A DNA stretch of 64,000 nt from CAWBJO01 sp963789175 (lineage in GTDB: Bacteria; Pseudomonadota; Alphaproteobacteria; Rhizobiales; Aestuariivirgaceae). Positions 16,314 through 25,145 of the stretch are shown here, piece by piece. The DNA is taken from positions 1 to 64,000 of the forward strand of contig CAWBJO010000003.1 in NCBI GenBank assembly GCA_963789175.1. The letters are read 5' to 3'. The notes under the pieces were generated by a model. It made no database searches. It saw only the letters and a program-made list of their open reading frames with translations, and was not told the DNA's origin. A program made the translations under genes and the position numbers. Position 1 is the stretch's first letter; every line of letters begins with the position of its first letter.

Positions 16314-19300
16314 CTAGTCGGTCAAAGGAAGTTCCATCTGATTTTCCGATGGATTCTTTCCATCCAGCATCGCCGCCGGAATCTCCATCAAACTCGGTGC
16401 TTCCGTCCACAGGAGGCCCGTCCGGATGCGGCGGCGGGGAAAGATGGCGAGGAGCGCCCGGCGATACAGGGCCAGCTGCCGAATGTAGTCCGGATCGGCA
16501 TCCGCAATCGCGGCGGGGGGTGGCCTGTTCGTCTTGTAGTCGAGAATCAAAATCTCGGATTGGGTGACAACGAGCCGGTCGATGCGGCCGGTGACCGCCG
16601 TCCCTTCGACCTCCGCCGCGAAGGGGACTTCGGCGAGGCTTCCTTCGCCGAAGACGGCGGCAAAGCGGGAATCGGACAGCAGCCGCATCACCGATGCCAG
16701 GATTTCGCGCTGCTCGGCCGAACCGAGCTCGTGACCCGGCTGGGACAGGAAGCGGCGTCCGGCCGGCTCACGGGTCGCGGGCGCAAGGCCGGGCAGCACC
16801 TGGAGGAGCCGGTGGATGAGGATGCCGCGCCGATAGCGCCTCGGGTCGCGCCCGTCCAGCGGCGGCGTGATGCGCTCGCCACCAGGTTCGGTCAGCCGCG
16901 CCGCCGACTGCCAGGAGCGCGCTCCGGGCTCGGGGGGCGCCGGGGCGAGCACCCAGAGCGGCAGGGCGGCGGCGGGCGCCGGCGGCTCGCCGGCCACCGC
17001 CGGCATGGCGATCGCGGCGGGGGCATCGGCGGCGCTCTCGTAGCGCCAGACCGTGCGGCCTTCCGCGTCTGTGACGGAGCGGCCATGCGACTTTACTGCC
17101 GTCTCGATGCGCGCATACCAGCACTGCGCGCCGAGCTCGCGCGAGCCTGCGCGGTCCGGGTGGCCGCAGACATAAAGGCGATCTCGGGCGCGCGTCATCG
17201 CCACATAGAGGAGCCGGTCGTGTTCCAGCAGGGCCGCATCGCGAAGCCGGTCGCGCAGGCCCTCGACGACAGGGTGATCCTTCCCGTCCTTGACGCGCCA
17301 GACCGGCACCTCGACACGCTGGCCGTTCACGTCGGCTTCGCACATCAGGATGCCGGGATCCTTGGCGCGATCCGGAAGGCTCAAGGTGTCGGGGAGGATA
17401 ACGACGTTCGATTCGAGCCCCTTGGCTCCATGCACGGTCATGACGCGAATCTCGCCGAGCCCGTGATCCATGTCGCGCTTGATCATCGCCTGCTCGCCGT
17501 CGAGCCAGTGCAGGAAACCTTCGAGCGAGGGGGAATGAGCGCGGTCGTAGTCGAGGCACTGGGTGAGGAAGGCATCGATGGGCTCTTCCGCTTCGCCGCC
17601 GAGGCGGGCGAGAAGCCGGCCATGGACGCCGGGCGTGTCGAGCACGGACATGTAGAACTCGAAGGGCGGCCGGTTCAGCGCCTCGTCGCGCCAGGCGCGG
17701 AGCAGCGAGAGCGCCTTCGCAAATGGCCGGCCGGCGGCGACCGCAGCGGCGAGCCTGTCCCACAAGGTCGCGGCGCCGCGGCCGTGGCAAAGCGCGAACA
17801 GGTCGTCGTCGTCGATCGGCAGATCGTCGTCGCGCGCGAGGAGTGCGCCCTTCAGGACGCAGGCCAGCATCTGGTCGTCGGCGGGAAGGAGCGCGGCCCG
17901 ACCGAGTGCCATCAGATCCATCACCGCAATGTGCGACGTCAAGGCGAGACGGTCGGCGCCGGCAACGGGAAGACCCGCGGTCTTCAGCGCACGGACGAGC
18001 TCGTCCATCAGCGTGGTCCGGTTGCGGACCAGGATCATAATGTCTGAGGGACGGATGGGGCGGCCTTCGGAGGGAAGAAGCTCCTGCGCGTCGATCCAGC
18101 CGCGGATGGTCGCGGCGATGCGCGCCGCGAGGCGCCGGCGCGGCCTGTCGCGCAGCGCGTAGCCGGTCGGCGCCCGCCATGGATCGCGCTCCGCCTGGCT
18201 TTCCATGGTTTCGAGCGGCCACAGCTCGACCCGCCCCGCCACATTGCGGCGGCGCGCGAAATGCGATCCGCCGGGGAAGACCGCGTCGACCATGTCGAGC
18301 ACGGCCTGGGACGAGCGGAATGACACGTTGAGCTCGACCTCTTCGAAGGCGAGGCCGGCCTCGCGGCTGCGCTGGCCGTAGTGGCGCCCCATGGCGCGGA
18401 AAACTTCGGGGCTCGCGCCCTGAAAGCCGAAGATCGACTGCTTCTCGTCGCCGACCGCGAAGATTGTGCGCAGGAGCTCGGGGCGGACGCCGCGGCCGGC
18501 ATAGAACTCCTCGCTCAGGCTTTGAACGATGGACCACTGGTCGCGGCTCGTGTCCTGCGCCTCGTCGAGGAGAACATGATCGATGCCGCCGTCGAGCTTG
18601 TAGAGAACCCAGCCGCTGTTCAGGCTCGAGAACATGCGCAGCGTGCGGCGGATCAGGTCGTCGTAGTCGTAGGCGCCGGCGGCCTGCTTGCGGCGCTCGT
18701 AGTGGGCGACGATGCGGCCACCGATGTCGCACAGCGCGCCGGTCAAGTCGACGATGCGGGTCGCATCGTAGGCCTTGAAAAGCGGAAGCAGGCGGTCCTG
18801 CTCGGCGAGGAGGAAGGCCGCGCTGCCGGGATGGCCGTCGCGCAGGCGGGCCGGGATGAAGCGGGTTTCGCTGCGCGGCTCGCCCGCGTCAGTAAGGAAG
18901 ACCGACCGCAGGGCGCCGAACGCATCCTCGGGCGAGCGCGACGCGAGGCAATCGCCGATCGACCGCGCCAACTCGCCGGCCCGCACGCCGCATGTCCCGA
19001 GACGGTTCGCGACCTCGACATAGGCGTCACTGTCGAGCGATGCCAGCACGTCGCTTGCGAGATCGGTGGCGGTGCCGCCGTGCGTCAACTGCATCACACG
19101 GGCGAGCAGCGCGCGGCGATGCTCCGCTACTTCGAGCGCGAGAAACGGCGGGCGCCTGCGGACGAGCTCGCCGATCAGCGCGTCGAAGGGGCCTTCCCCG
19201 GCATGGGCGACGATCTCGGCAAGCCGGTCGGGAACGGTCCCGCCGTCGAGCAGCACCGAGTGGCGGCTGTCGGCAATGAAATCGAGCGCCTGCCTGTCTT

Positions 19301-19748
19301 CGAGAACGCGAAATCCCGGCACGACGCCGGCTTCGACCGGGAAGCGCTGGAGAAGCTGCTCGCAGAAGGCATGGATGGTTTGAATCTTGAGGCCGCCCGG
19401 CGTGTCGAGGGCGCGCGCGAAGAGGCGGCGAGCCTGGTCGAGATCGAGCGCGACGTCGGAATCGCCGGCGAGCGTGCGGATATGATGGGCGAGCGCCTTG
19501 TCGTCGAAGGCGATCCAGCGGCCGAGATGATCGAACAGCCTACGGTTCATCTCGGTCGCCGCGGCGACGGTGTAGGTGAGGCAGAGAATGCGCTGCGGAA
19601 GCGTGCCGGCGAGCATCAGGCGGATCGCCCGGTTGACCAGAACATGGGTCTTGCCCGAACCGGCATTGGCGGAAACCCAGGCCGACGTTTCCGGATTGGA
19701 GGCACGCTCCTGGGGCGGAACGTCGGCCGGCGCGCGCATCCGGTTCAC
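16314..19748 (-). CDS. addA: Double-strand break repair helicase-nuclease subunit AddA
   Basis: 1,144 aa UvrD-type helicase with a C-terminal RecB-like nuclease; with AddB it resects double-strand ends for RecA. Walker A is ANAGSGKTHVLVNR, Walker B HVLLDEAQDTSRDQW, followed by AVGDEKQSIFGFQGASPEVF, NVSFRSSQAVLD, VMTVHGAKGLESNVV and YVAMTRARDRLYV; the nuclease motif is LILDYKTNRPP. The start is GTG at 19748, whose GTGA overlaps the addB stop by 4 nt; ATG at 19739 is an alternative. The downstream neighbour is the RTX gene instead of the trxA expected in related genomes. Confidence 0.95.
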   Translation of the reverse strand: MNRMRAPADVPPQERASNPETSAWVSANAGSGKTHVLVNRAIRLMLAGTLPQRILCLTYTVAAATEMNRRLFDHLGRWIAFDDKALAHHIRTLAGDSDVALDLDQARRLFARALDTPGGLKIQTIHAFCEQLLQRFPVEAGVVPGFRVLEDRQALDFIADSRHSVLLDGGTVPDRLAEIVAHAGEGPFDALIGELVRRRPPFLALEVAEHRRALLARVMQLTHGGTATDLASDVLASLDSDAYVEVANRLGTCGVRAGELARSIGDCLASRSPEDAFGALRSVFLTDAGEPRSETRFIPARLRDGHPGSAAFLLAEQDRLLPLFKAYDATRIVDLTGALCDIGGRIVAHYERRKQAAGAYDYDDLIRRTLRMFSSLNSGWVLYKLDGGIDHVLLDEAQDTSRDQWSIVQSLSEEFYAGRGVRPELLRTIFAVGDEKQSIFGFQGASPEVFRAMGRHYGQRSREAGLAFEEVELNVSFRSSQAVLDMVDAVFPGGSHFARRRNVAGRVELWPLETMESQAERDPWRAPTGYALRDRPRRRLAARIAATIRGWIDAQELLPSEGRPIRPSDIMILVRNRTTLMDELVRALKTAGLPVAGADRLALTSHIAVMDLMALGRAALLPADDQMLACVLKGALLARDDDLPIDDDDLFALCHGRGAATLWDRLAAAVAAGRPFAKALSLLRAWRDEALNRPPFEFYMSVLDTPGVHGRLLARLGGEAEEPIDAFLTQCLDYDRAHSPSLEGFLHWLDGEQAMIKRDMDHGLGEIRVMTVHGAKGLESNVVILPDTLSLPDRAKDPGILMCEADVNGQRVEVPVWRVKDGKDHPVVEGLRDRLRDAALLEHDRLLYVAMTRARDRLYVCGHPDRAGSRELGAQCWYARIETAVKSHGRSVTDAEGRTVWRYESAADAPAAIAMPAVAGEPPAPAAALPLWVLAPAPPEPGARSWQSAARLTEPGGERITPPLDGRDPRRYRRGILIHRLLQVLPGLAPATREPAGRRFLSQPGHELGSAEQREILASVMRLLSDSRFAAVFGEGSLAEVPFAAEVEGTAVTGRIDRLVVTQSEILILDYKTNRPPPAAIADADPDYIRQLALYRRALLAIFPRRRIRTGLLWTEAPSLMEIPAAMLDGKNPSENQMELPLTD

Positions 19749-22700
19749 GGCTGAACCTCGCCGTAGGCGTTGAGGAGCCATTCTCCCGTGCGCGCCAGAT
19801 GGTCGACGTCGCCGGCTTCGGAATTTCGCTCATCGGCGCCGAGGGCGACATAGGGCGTGTCGGGGCGAGCATAGTCGGCGAGCAGGCGAGCCATGCCCTC
19901 TTTGGCGTTCGCCGCAAGCTGCGCCGAAGTCGCCGACGCATGGGCGGCGCGGCGCTCACCGGCCGGGATGCCGCCGGCGAGGCGAATGTAGACGAGCTCG
20001 GAGGCAGGCGCCGCGGCCAGGCCCGTGAAGGCGCCTTCGCCGGCAAGCCATGCTTCGAGCGGCAACTGCGGACGGAGACCCGACGCGACGTCCTTCTGCG
20101 CCGGCAGCGCGCCCGTCTTGTAGTCGACGATGCGCAACGATCCGTCGGCGAGACGATCGATGCGGTCGGCGCGGGCGGTCAGAAGGAACTCATCGCCATC
20201 GACAAGGAGGGCGAGGCGGGCCTCGCATTCGTGCAGACGGGCGACCGTCGTCGCCTGGTTGCGCATCTCGTCGGCCACGAACCAGCGGGCAACCCGTTCG
20301 AATCGCGGCCACCAGAAACCGGCGACCCGCGGGTCGGCCAAATAGGGCGCGAAGACCTCGTGGCCGCACGCTAGGAGGACGTCGAGCGCGTCTTCCCCGA
20401 GATGCACGGCGATGCGTTCCGAGAATCGGCGCAAGGCCTCGTGGACGAGACTGCCGCGCTCGGCCGCATCGGGTACGGAGGCGAGCGGATCGAGAGGTTT
20501 AAGGGCGAGAATCCGTTCGGCGTATACGCGGTAGGGATTGTTGACCAGCGTCTCGACCGCCGTGACGCTCAGGCGGCGCGGTCGTGCGGCTACCGGCGGG
20601 GCGGGGCACGGCGGCGATATGCGGATGGCAGGCGAAGGAGCGGACAGGCCGCGGGCGATGGTGCGCCAGGCCGTAGCACCGGAGGTCGCGGAGCTCACAC
20701 CGGCGGCGGCGAGCAGCGCCTCCAGCCGCAGGATCCACCGCGACGGCGTGGCGGGCGCGCCGTCGATCTTGCGCGCATAGGTGAGCACGACGTCGCCCGT
20801 CGAGAAGCGCTGGACGAAATCATGGGCGGAAAGCCCGATGCGGCGCTCCGGCGGACCCAAGCCAAGGTCGTTCTTCATCGGGCGCGACAGCCAGGGATCG
20901 GTCTGCGGCTCGCCCGGCCATACGCCCTGGTTCAAGCCGCCCAGGATGGTGACGTCGGAGCCGAGGAGGCGGGCCTCGAGGAGCCCGAGGATGCGCAGGC
21001 GGGGATGGTCGTCATCGCGCGGGCGCACCGGCCAGGACTCGATTTCCGTGCCGAACAAGGCGGCATAGTCAGCGGGCAGAAGTGGCGGCGCGTCGTCGGC
21101 ATGCTCGAAGAGGGCGGACAGTGCGGCAGCGAGCGCCTCACCCGCCTCGCCCCGAAAGATGGTCTCGTCGCCATGCTCGTCGGTGGCGAGCTCCTGGGCC
21201 ATGCGCAGATGCGCCTCGAGCAGACGCGCCAGGGGCTGCGGCGTCTCGGCGGCCAATACGGCGGCTCCCTCGGCCAGAACCTCGAGGCGAGACAGGAACG
21301 TCTCCATCACATGCCAGTCGGCATCCGTCAGCCGGAGGATCGAGGGATGAAGACGATCTCCCGCCATTCGATCGGGCGTGCGGCGGCGGCGCTCGACCAG
21401 CGATTTCAAACCGGCGATGCCGACTGGCGGCGGCACGCCGCGCAGGAGCCCGATCTCGACGTCGCCGGCGAGCTTCTCCATGTCGGCCCGCGTTCCCCCA
21501 AGGCGCGCCAGCGGGTGCTTCAAGGCGGCGGCGAGCGTGAGCGGCGCGAAACGGGACAGCGCTAGATCGAGAACGAGCCGCATGAAGCTTCCGGGCGGCG
21601 TATAGAGCAGCGGCTCGCCGGCGGAGTCGTTCACCTCGATGTGCCAGCGCCGCAACTCCGCCTTGACGCGGCGCGCCAGCCGGCGGTCGGGCGTGACCAG
21701 ACTTGCCGTACGGCCCGGCACCTCGAGCGCCTGGCGCATCACGATGGCGATGACGCTCGCCTCCTCGCGCCGGTCGACGCCGGCGAAGATTTCGACGCGC
21801 TGCATCGCCTGGCGGACCTGGGCCTCGCCGAGCGCCAGGGCCCGCTTCCATTGATCGGTGGTCGCCGAGGGACGCATGATTTCGCGGGCCAGCCAACGGC
21901 GCGCCGTACCCGCGTCGTCCTCGACGCATCCGGGAAACGGCTGGACGAGGCCGCGCGTGACCCCAAGCACCGAGAGGAGACCCTTCATTCCGAATTGCGG
22001 ATGGGTCGGCTCGCTCTCGACCACGCTCCAGCTCGCCTCCTCCATGGCGAGATCGAGACCGGGGAGGACGACGGCGCCGTTCGGAAGGCGGGATATGACC
22101 CTCAGGAGCTCCGCCGTCGCCGGCAGCGAACCGGTCGAGCCGGCGGCGACGATCGGCCCCGGATGCAAACCGGCTTCAAGGCGCCGCGCCTCACGCTCCA
22201 GAAGCTTGCTCCGGCGTTCGGCCGCCCCCATGACGCCACGGCGCGCCAGCTCCTCGGGCAGGCGGCGGCGGACGATCGCCAGGAACTCCAGCATGGCTTG
22301 GCGGTGTCCGGCAAAATCGCCGCCGGTGAGCTTCTCCAGCGTTTCGAGCCCCACGTTCTCGATGGCAAAACCGTCGACGAGGCGCACCAGCGAGCTCGCC
22401 AACGCGAAGATGCGCCCCGGAAAGCCCGCCACCGCCGCGGCGAGCTGTTGCCCGGGATTGTCGGCCGCCCATTCGGCGATGAGTCCGGCCAGGAGGAAGG
22501 CCGCGCCGGCCGGCGAGATCGCCGGAGGAAGATCGGTGTCGTCGACATCCGGTGGCGGTGCAAAAGCGAACTCGCTTTCGTCGACATCGCCCAAGGCGCG
22601 AATACGCGGCAGGATGCGTCCGACGCCGCCGCCGGCCTGCGCGAACGCATCGGTCAGCTCGCGCACCGAGCGGCGCGTGGGCAGGAGAATGGTCCAGCGC

Positions 22701-22837
22701 GGAAGGTCGAAGGGTCCGGGCGCCACGCCGGAGCTTTCCGGAAAGCCCCGTTCCAGCACCGCGCGCGCGAGGCTCGGGAGGAAGGGCGTGCCGGCTGGAA
22801 TGTTGAAGACCCGCGGGACCCCGCCGGATCCGCTCAC
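19745..22837 (-). CDS. addB: Double-strand break repair protein AddB
   Basis: 1,030 aa partner of AddA, with an inactive or degenerate helicase fold (FLPSLARAVLERGFPE and PRWTILLPTRRSVRELTDAF near the N terminus, LGGLNQGVWPGEPQTDPWLS in the middle). The C-terminal RecB-type nuclease has LRIVDYKTGALPAQKDV. The cysteine pattern of an iron-sulfur nuclease domain is not evident to me. It overlaps murU upstream by 4 nt and addA downstream by 4 nt, so murU-addB-addA are translationally coupled. Confidence 0.94.
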   Translation of the reverse strand: MSGSGGVPRVFNIPAGTPFLPSLARAVLERGFPESSGVAPGPFDLPRWTILLPTRRSVRELTDAFAQAGGGVGRILPRIRALGDVDESEFAFAPPPDVDDTDLPPAISPAGAAFLLAGLIAEWAADNPGQQLAAAVAGFPGRIFALASSLVRLVDGFAIENVGLETLEKLTGGDFAGHRQAMLEFLAIVRRRLPEELARRGVMGAAERRSKLLEREARRLEAGLHPGPIVAAGSTGSLPATAELLRVISRLPNGAVVLPGLDLAMEEASWSVVESEPTHPQFGMKGLLSVLGVTRGLVQPFPGCVEDDAGTARRWLAREIMRPSATTDQWKRALALGEAQVRQAMQRVEIFAGVDRREEASVIAIVMRQALEVPGRTASLVTPDRRLARRVKAELRRWHIEVNDSAGEPLLYTPPGSFMRLVLDLALSRFAPLTLAAALKHPLARLGGTRADMEKLAGDVEIGLLRGVPPPVGIAGLKSLVERRRRTPDRMAGDRLHPSILRLTDADWHVMETFLSRLEVLAEGAAVLAAETPQPLARLLEAHLRMAQELATDEHGDETIFRGEAGEALAAALSALFEHADDAPPLLPADYAALFGTEIESWPVRPRDDDHPRLRILGLLEARLLGSDVTILGGLNQGVWPGEPQTDPWLSRPMKNDLGLGPPERRIGLSAHDFVQRFSTGDVVLTYARKIDGAPATPSRWILRLEALLAAAGVSSATSGATAWRTIARGLSAPSPAIRISPPCPAPPVAARPRRLSVTAVETLVNNPYRVYAERILALKPLDPLASVPDAAERGSLVHEALRRFSERIAVHLGEDALDVLLACGHEVFAPYLADPRVAGFWWPRFERVARWFVADEMRNQATTVARLHECEARLALLVDGDEFLLTARADRIDRLADGSLRIVDYKTGALPAQKDVASGLRPQLPLEAWLAGEGAFTGLAAAPASELVYIRLAGGIPAGERRAAHASATSAQLAANAKEGMARLLADYARPDTPYVALGADERNSEAGDVDHLARTGEWLLNAYGEVQP

Positions 22838-23571
22838 TGCCGCATACCGTCTTTCATGGCGTGCTCAGCATAGGCAATTGACTCCGGTGTGCCCACATGA
22901 ATCCAGAGGCCGTCGTGACGCAATCCGAAGAGGCGGCCGGCGGCGGCGGCACGGTCCCACAGGACGTTCATGGAGAAAGGACCATCGGGCGCGTCACCGA
23001 ACAGCGTGGGCGTCACGATGAAGCATCCCGCATAGACGAAGGACGCCACGCCGTCCGGCGAACGTCGCGTCAAGCTGCCGTCGGGATCCATGTGGAAATC
23101 GCCCTTGCCGTCATAGCCGACGGCCGCGGCGACGGGCGCGAGCAGCAGGAGGCTGTCCATACACGCACCGTCCCATGCCTCGCGCAGGCGTTCGAGCGCC
23201 GGACGCGTGCCGTCGAGCCAGAAGGAATCGCTGTTGAGGACGAAGAACGGAGCGGAGCCGAGGCGCGGCAAGGCCTTGGCGATTCCGCCGCCGGTGTCGA
23301 GGAGCCCGCCGCGCTCGTCGGAGACGGTCACGCGCGGCGATGTCTTGGCGCTCGCCCATGCCTCGACCTGGTCGGCATGGTAGTGGACGTTGACCACGGC
23401 GTCGGTGACGCCGCCGGCCCTGAGCCGGTCGAATGCATAGTCGATGAGCCGCTTGCCGCCGACCGGCACCAGCGGCTTCGGGGTCGCCAGGGTGAGCGGG
23501 CGCATGCGGACGCCAAGCCCGGCCGCGAGGATCATGGCGCGGGCGCCGACGGTGTCGCGACCGCGCGTCAT
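22834..23571 (-). CDS. murU: N-acetylmuramate alpha-1-phosphate uridylyltransferase-like nucleotidyltransferase
   Basis: 245 aa sugar-phosphate nucleotidyltransferase with the signature MILAAGLGVRMRPLT, the lysine-containing KPLVPVGGKRLIDYAFDRL and the metal-binding FVLNSDSFW. Next to an AmgK-type kinase domain it fits MurU, which makes UDP-MurNAc from MurNAc-1-phosphate in the fosfomycin-insensitive cell-wall recycling route. The start at 23571 overlaps the upstream stop (ATGA); the longer open frame to 24129 is a shadow. A general NDP-sugar role cannot be excluded by sequence alone. Confidence 0.85.
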   Translation of the reverse strand: MTRGRDTVGARAMILAAGLGVRMRPLTLATPKPLVPVGGKRLIDYAFDRLRAGGVTDAVVNVHYHADQVEAWASAKTSPRVTVSDERGGLLDTGGGIAKALPRLGSAPFFVLNSDSFWLDGTRPALERLREAWDGACMDSLLLLAPVAAAVGYDGKGDFHMDPDGSLTRRSPDGVASFVYAGCFIVTPTLFGDAPDGPFSMNVLWDRAAAAGRLFGLRHDGLWIHVGTPESIAYAEHAMKDGMRQ

Positions 23572-25103
23572 GCGGAAGCCACCGCTTCGCGGACCGACAG
23601 GGGGAGGTGCGCATCGTACCAGCGGCGCAGCTCGGCGAGAACCGGATGGCGAAGGTTGGCCTCGAGATAGCGATCGAGGATGCCGACGTTCTTCAGGTAG
23701 CCGGGCTTGCCGTCGCGGCGGGCGAGGCGCGCGAAGATGCCGAGGATCTTGGTAAGGCGCTGGGTGCCGAGAATCACGAAGGCATCGCGAAAATCGGAGG
23801 CGTCGAAGTCCGGAGAGGCCGCCTCGCGATACGCGCAATAATAGTCGAGAAGGTCGGCGGACGCCGCCTCGGCGACGAAGATGCGGGCGTCCTGGAGGAG
23901 CGAGGCGAGATCGTAGGCGGGATGGCCCAGCACCGCATCCTGGGTATCGATGACCCCGACGCGGGCGGTCCCTTGGCGATCGGGAAGCCAGAGCAGATTG
24001 GGCGAATGATAGTCGCGCAGCGTCCACACTCGCGGGCCGTTCACCACGCGCGGCCACAGGCGCCGCCAGATGGCGAGGAACTCGGCCCGCACGCTCGCAG
24101 GCGGCTCGGACGAGAGTGCGAGCGGCCAAAACCAGTCGAGAAGCAGTTCGGCCTCGATCTCCATCGCCGAGGCATCGTAGGCAGCGAGCTCATAGGAGCT
24201 GCCGTCGGGAAGCGGTGTGCTGTGCGGCCATTCCATCGCCGCCATGTCGGCCAACAGGGTCACGGCCATGGTCATCGCCTCGGACATGTCGGCGTGCGTG
24301 CGCAGCATGCGGCCGTAGACGCCATCGCCGAGATCCTCGATGACGAGGAAGCCGCCCTCGACGTCGCTATCGTAGATGCGCGCCGCGCTCAGACCGCGGG
24401 CGAGGAGCGCCTCCGTCACCGCAACGACGGAGCGGACATCTTCGGCAAGGTGGGCGATGACGCTGTATGGCCTGCCGTCGCGCACCGGCGGACCGTCGGC
24501 GCGGGCCGGCATGTCCATGAGAATCGCGCAGCGGTCGGCGCAGCGAAGCCGCTCGTAGCGACGCGCCGAAGCGTCGCCCTCGAAGTAGCGGCGCTCGGCA
24601 TCCTTCCATTCGCCGGACGCGAGGAACGTGCGCGCCGACTCGAGGCGCCGCAGCCGCGATGCCCAATTCCCCTCCCCCACCAGCTCGGCGCGGCGGCCGC
24701 CGCCGTCGTGGACGAGGCGCACGGTCAGGCGGTCGGCCGGCAGGGTGGGAGAGAGAAGCGCCGGCCACTCGACAAGAAGGACATGGCGGTCGCGCAGATC
24801 GTCGATGCCGAGCTCATGGAGATCGCCCGCCGCGCGGACGCGGTAGAGATCGAGATGGGCGACGGGCAGGCGCCCATCCTCATAGGTCTGGAGGATCGGG
24901 AAACTCGGGCTCGGCACCTCGATCGACGCATCGTCTGGATGGACCGCCCGGATGAAGCCGCGGGCGAGCGTGGTCTTGCCGGCCCCCAGATCGCCGTCGA
25001 GAAGCACGACGTCGCCCCGGCGGGCCACGAGCGACAGCTCGGCGCCCAAGGCCGCCGTCGCGGTCTCATCGGGAAGGATGCGGGTGACGCTTGTTTTCGA
25101 CAT
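23568..25103 (-). CDS. TsaE-AmgK fusion: tRNA t6A ATPase plus aminosugar anomeric kinase
   Basis: 511 aa two-domain protein. Residues about 1-150 are TsaE (P-loop LLDGDLGAGKTTLARGFIR, then LDLYRV and LLVEWPALL), the ATPase needed for tRNA N6-threonylcarbamoyladenosine. Residues about 165-500 are an aminoglycoside-phosphotransferase fold (VIEDLGDGVYGRML, catalytic WTLRDYHSPNLLWL, metal-binding VGVIDTQDAVLGHPAYDL) like AmgK, which phosphorylates MurNAc/GlcNAc at C1. This fusion is known in alphaproteobacteria. Its kinase product would feed the next gene, murU. Confidence 0.9.
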   Translation of the reverse strand: MSKTSVTRILPDETATAALGAELSLVARRGDVVLLDGDLGAGKTTLARGFIRAVHPDDASIEVPSPSFPILQTYEDGRLPVAHLDLYRVRAAGDLHELGIDDLRDRHVLLVEWPALLSPTLPADRLTVRLVHDGGGRRAELVGEGNWASRLRRLESARTFLASGEWKDAERRYFEGDASARRYERLRCADRCAILMDMPARADGPPVRDGRPYSVIAHLAEDVRSVVAVTEALLARGLSAARIYDSDVEGGFLVIEDLGDGVYGRMLRTHADMSEAMTMAVTLLADMAAMEWPHSTPLPDGSSYELAAYDASAMEIEAELLLDWFWPLALSSEPPASVRAEFLAIWRRLWPRVVNGPRVWTLRDYHSPNLLWLPDRQGTARVGVIDTQDAVLGHPAYDLASLLQDARIFVAEAASADLLDYYCAYREAASPDFDASDFRDAFVILGTQRLTKILGIFARLARRDGKPGYLKNVGILDRYLEANLRHPVLAELRRWYDAHLPLSVREAVASA

Positions 25104-25145
25104 GCCGGGCGGGTTGCGAGAGGCGTTGAAACGCGGGCGCGCGTT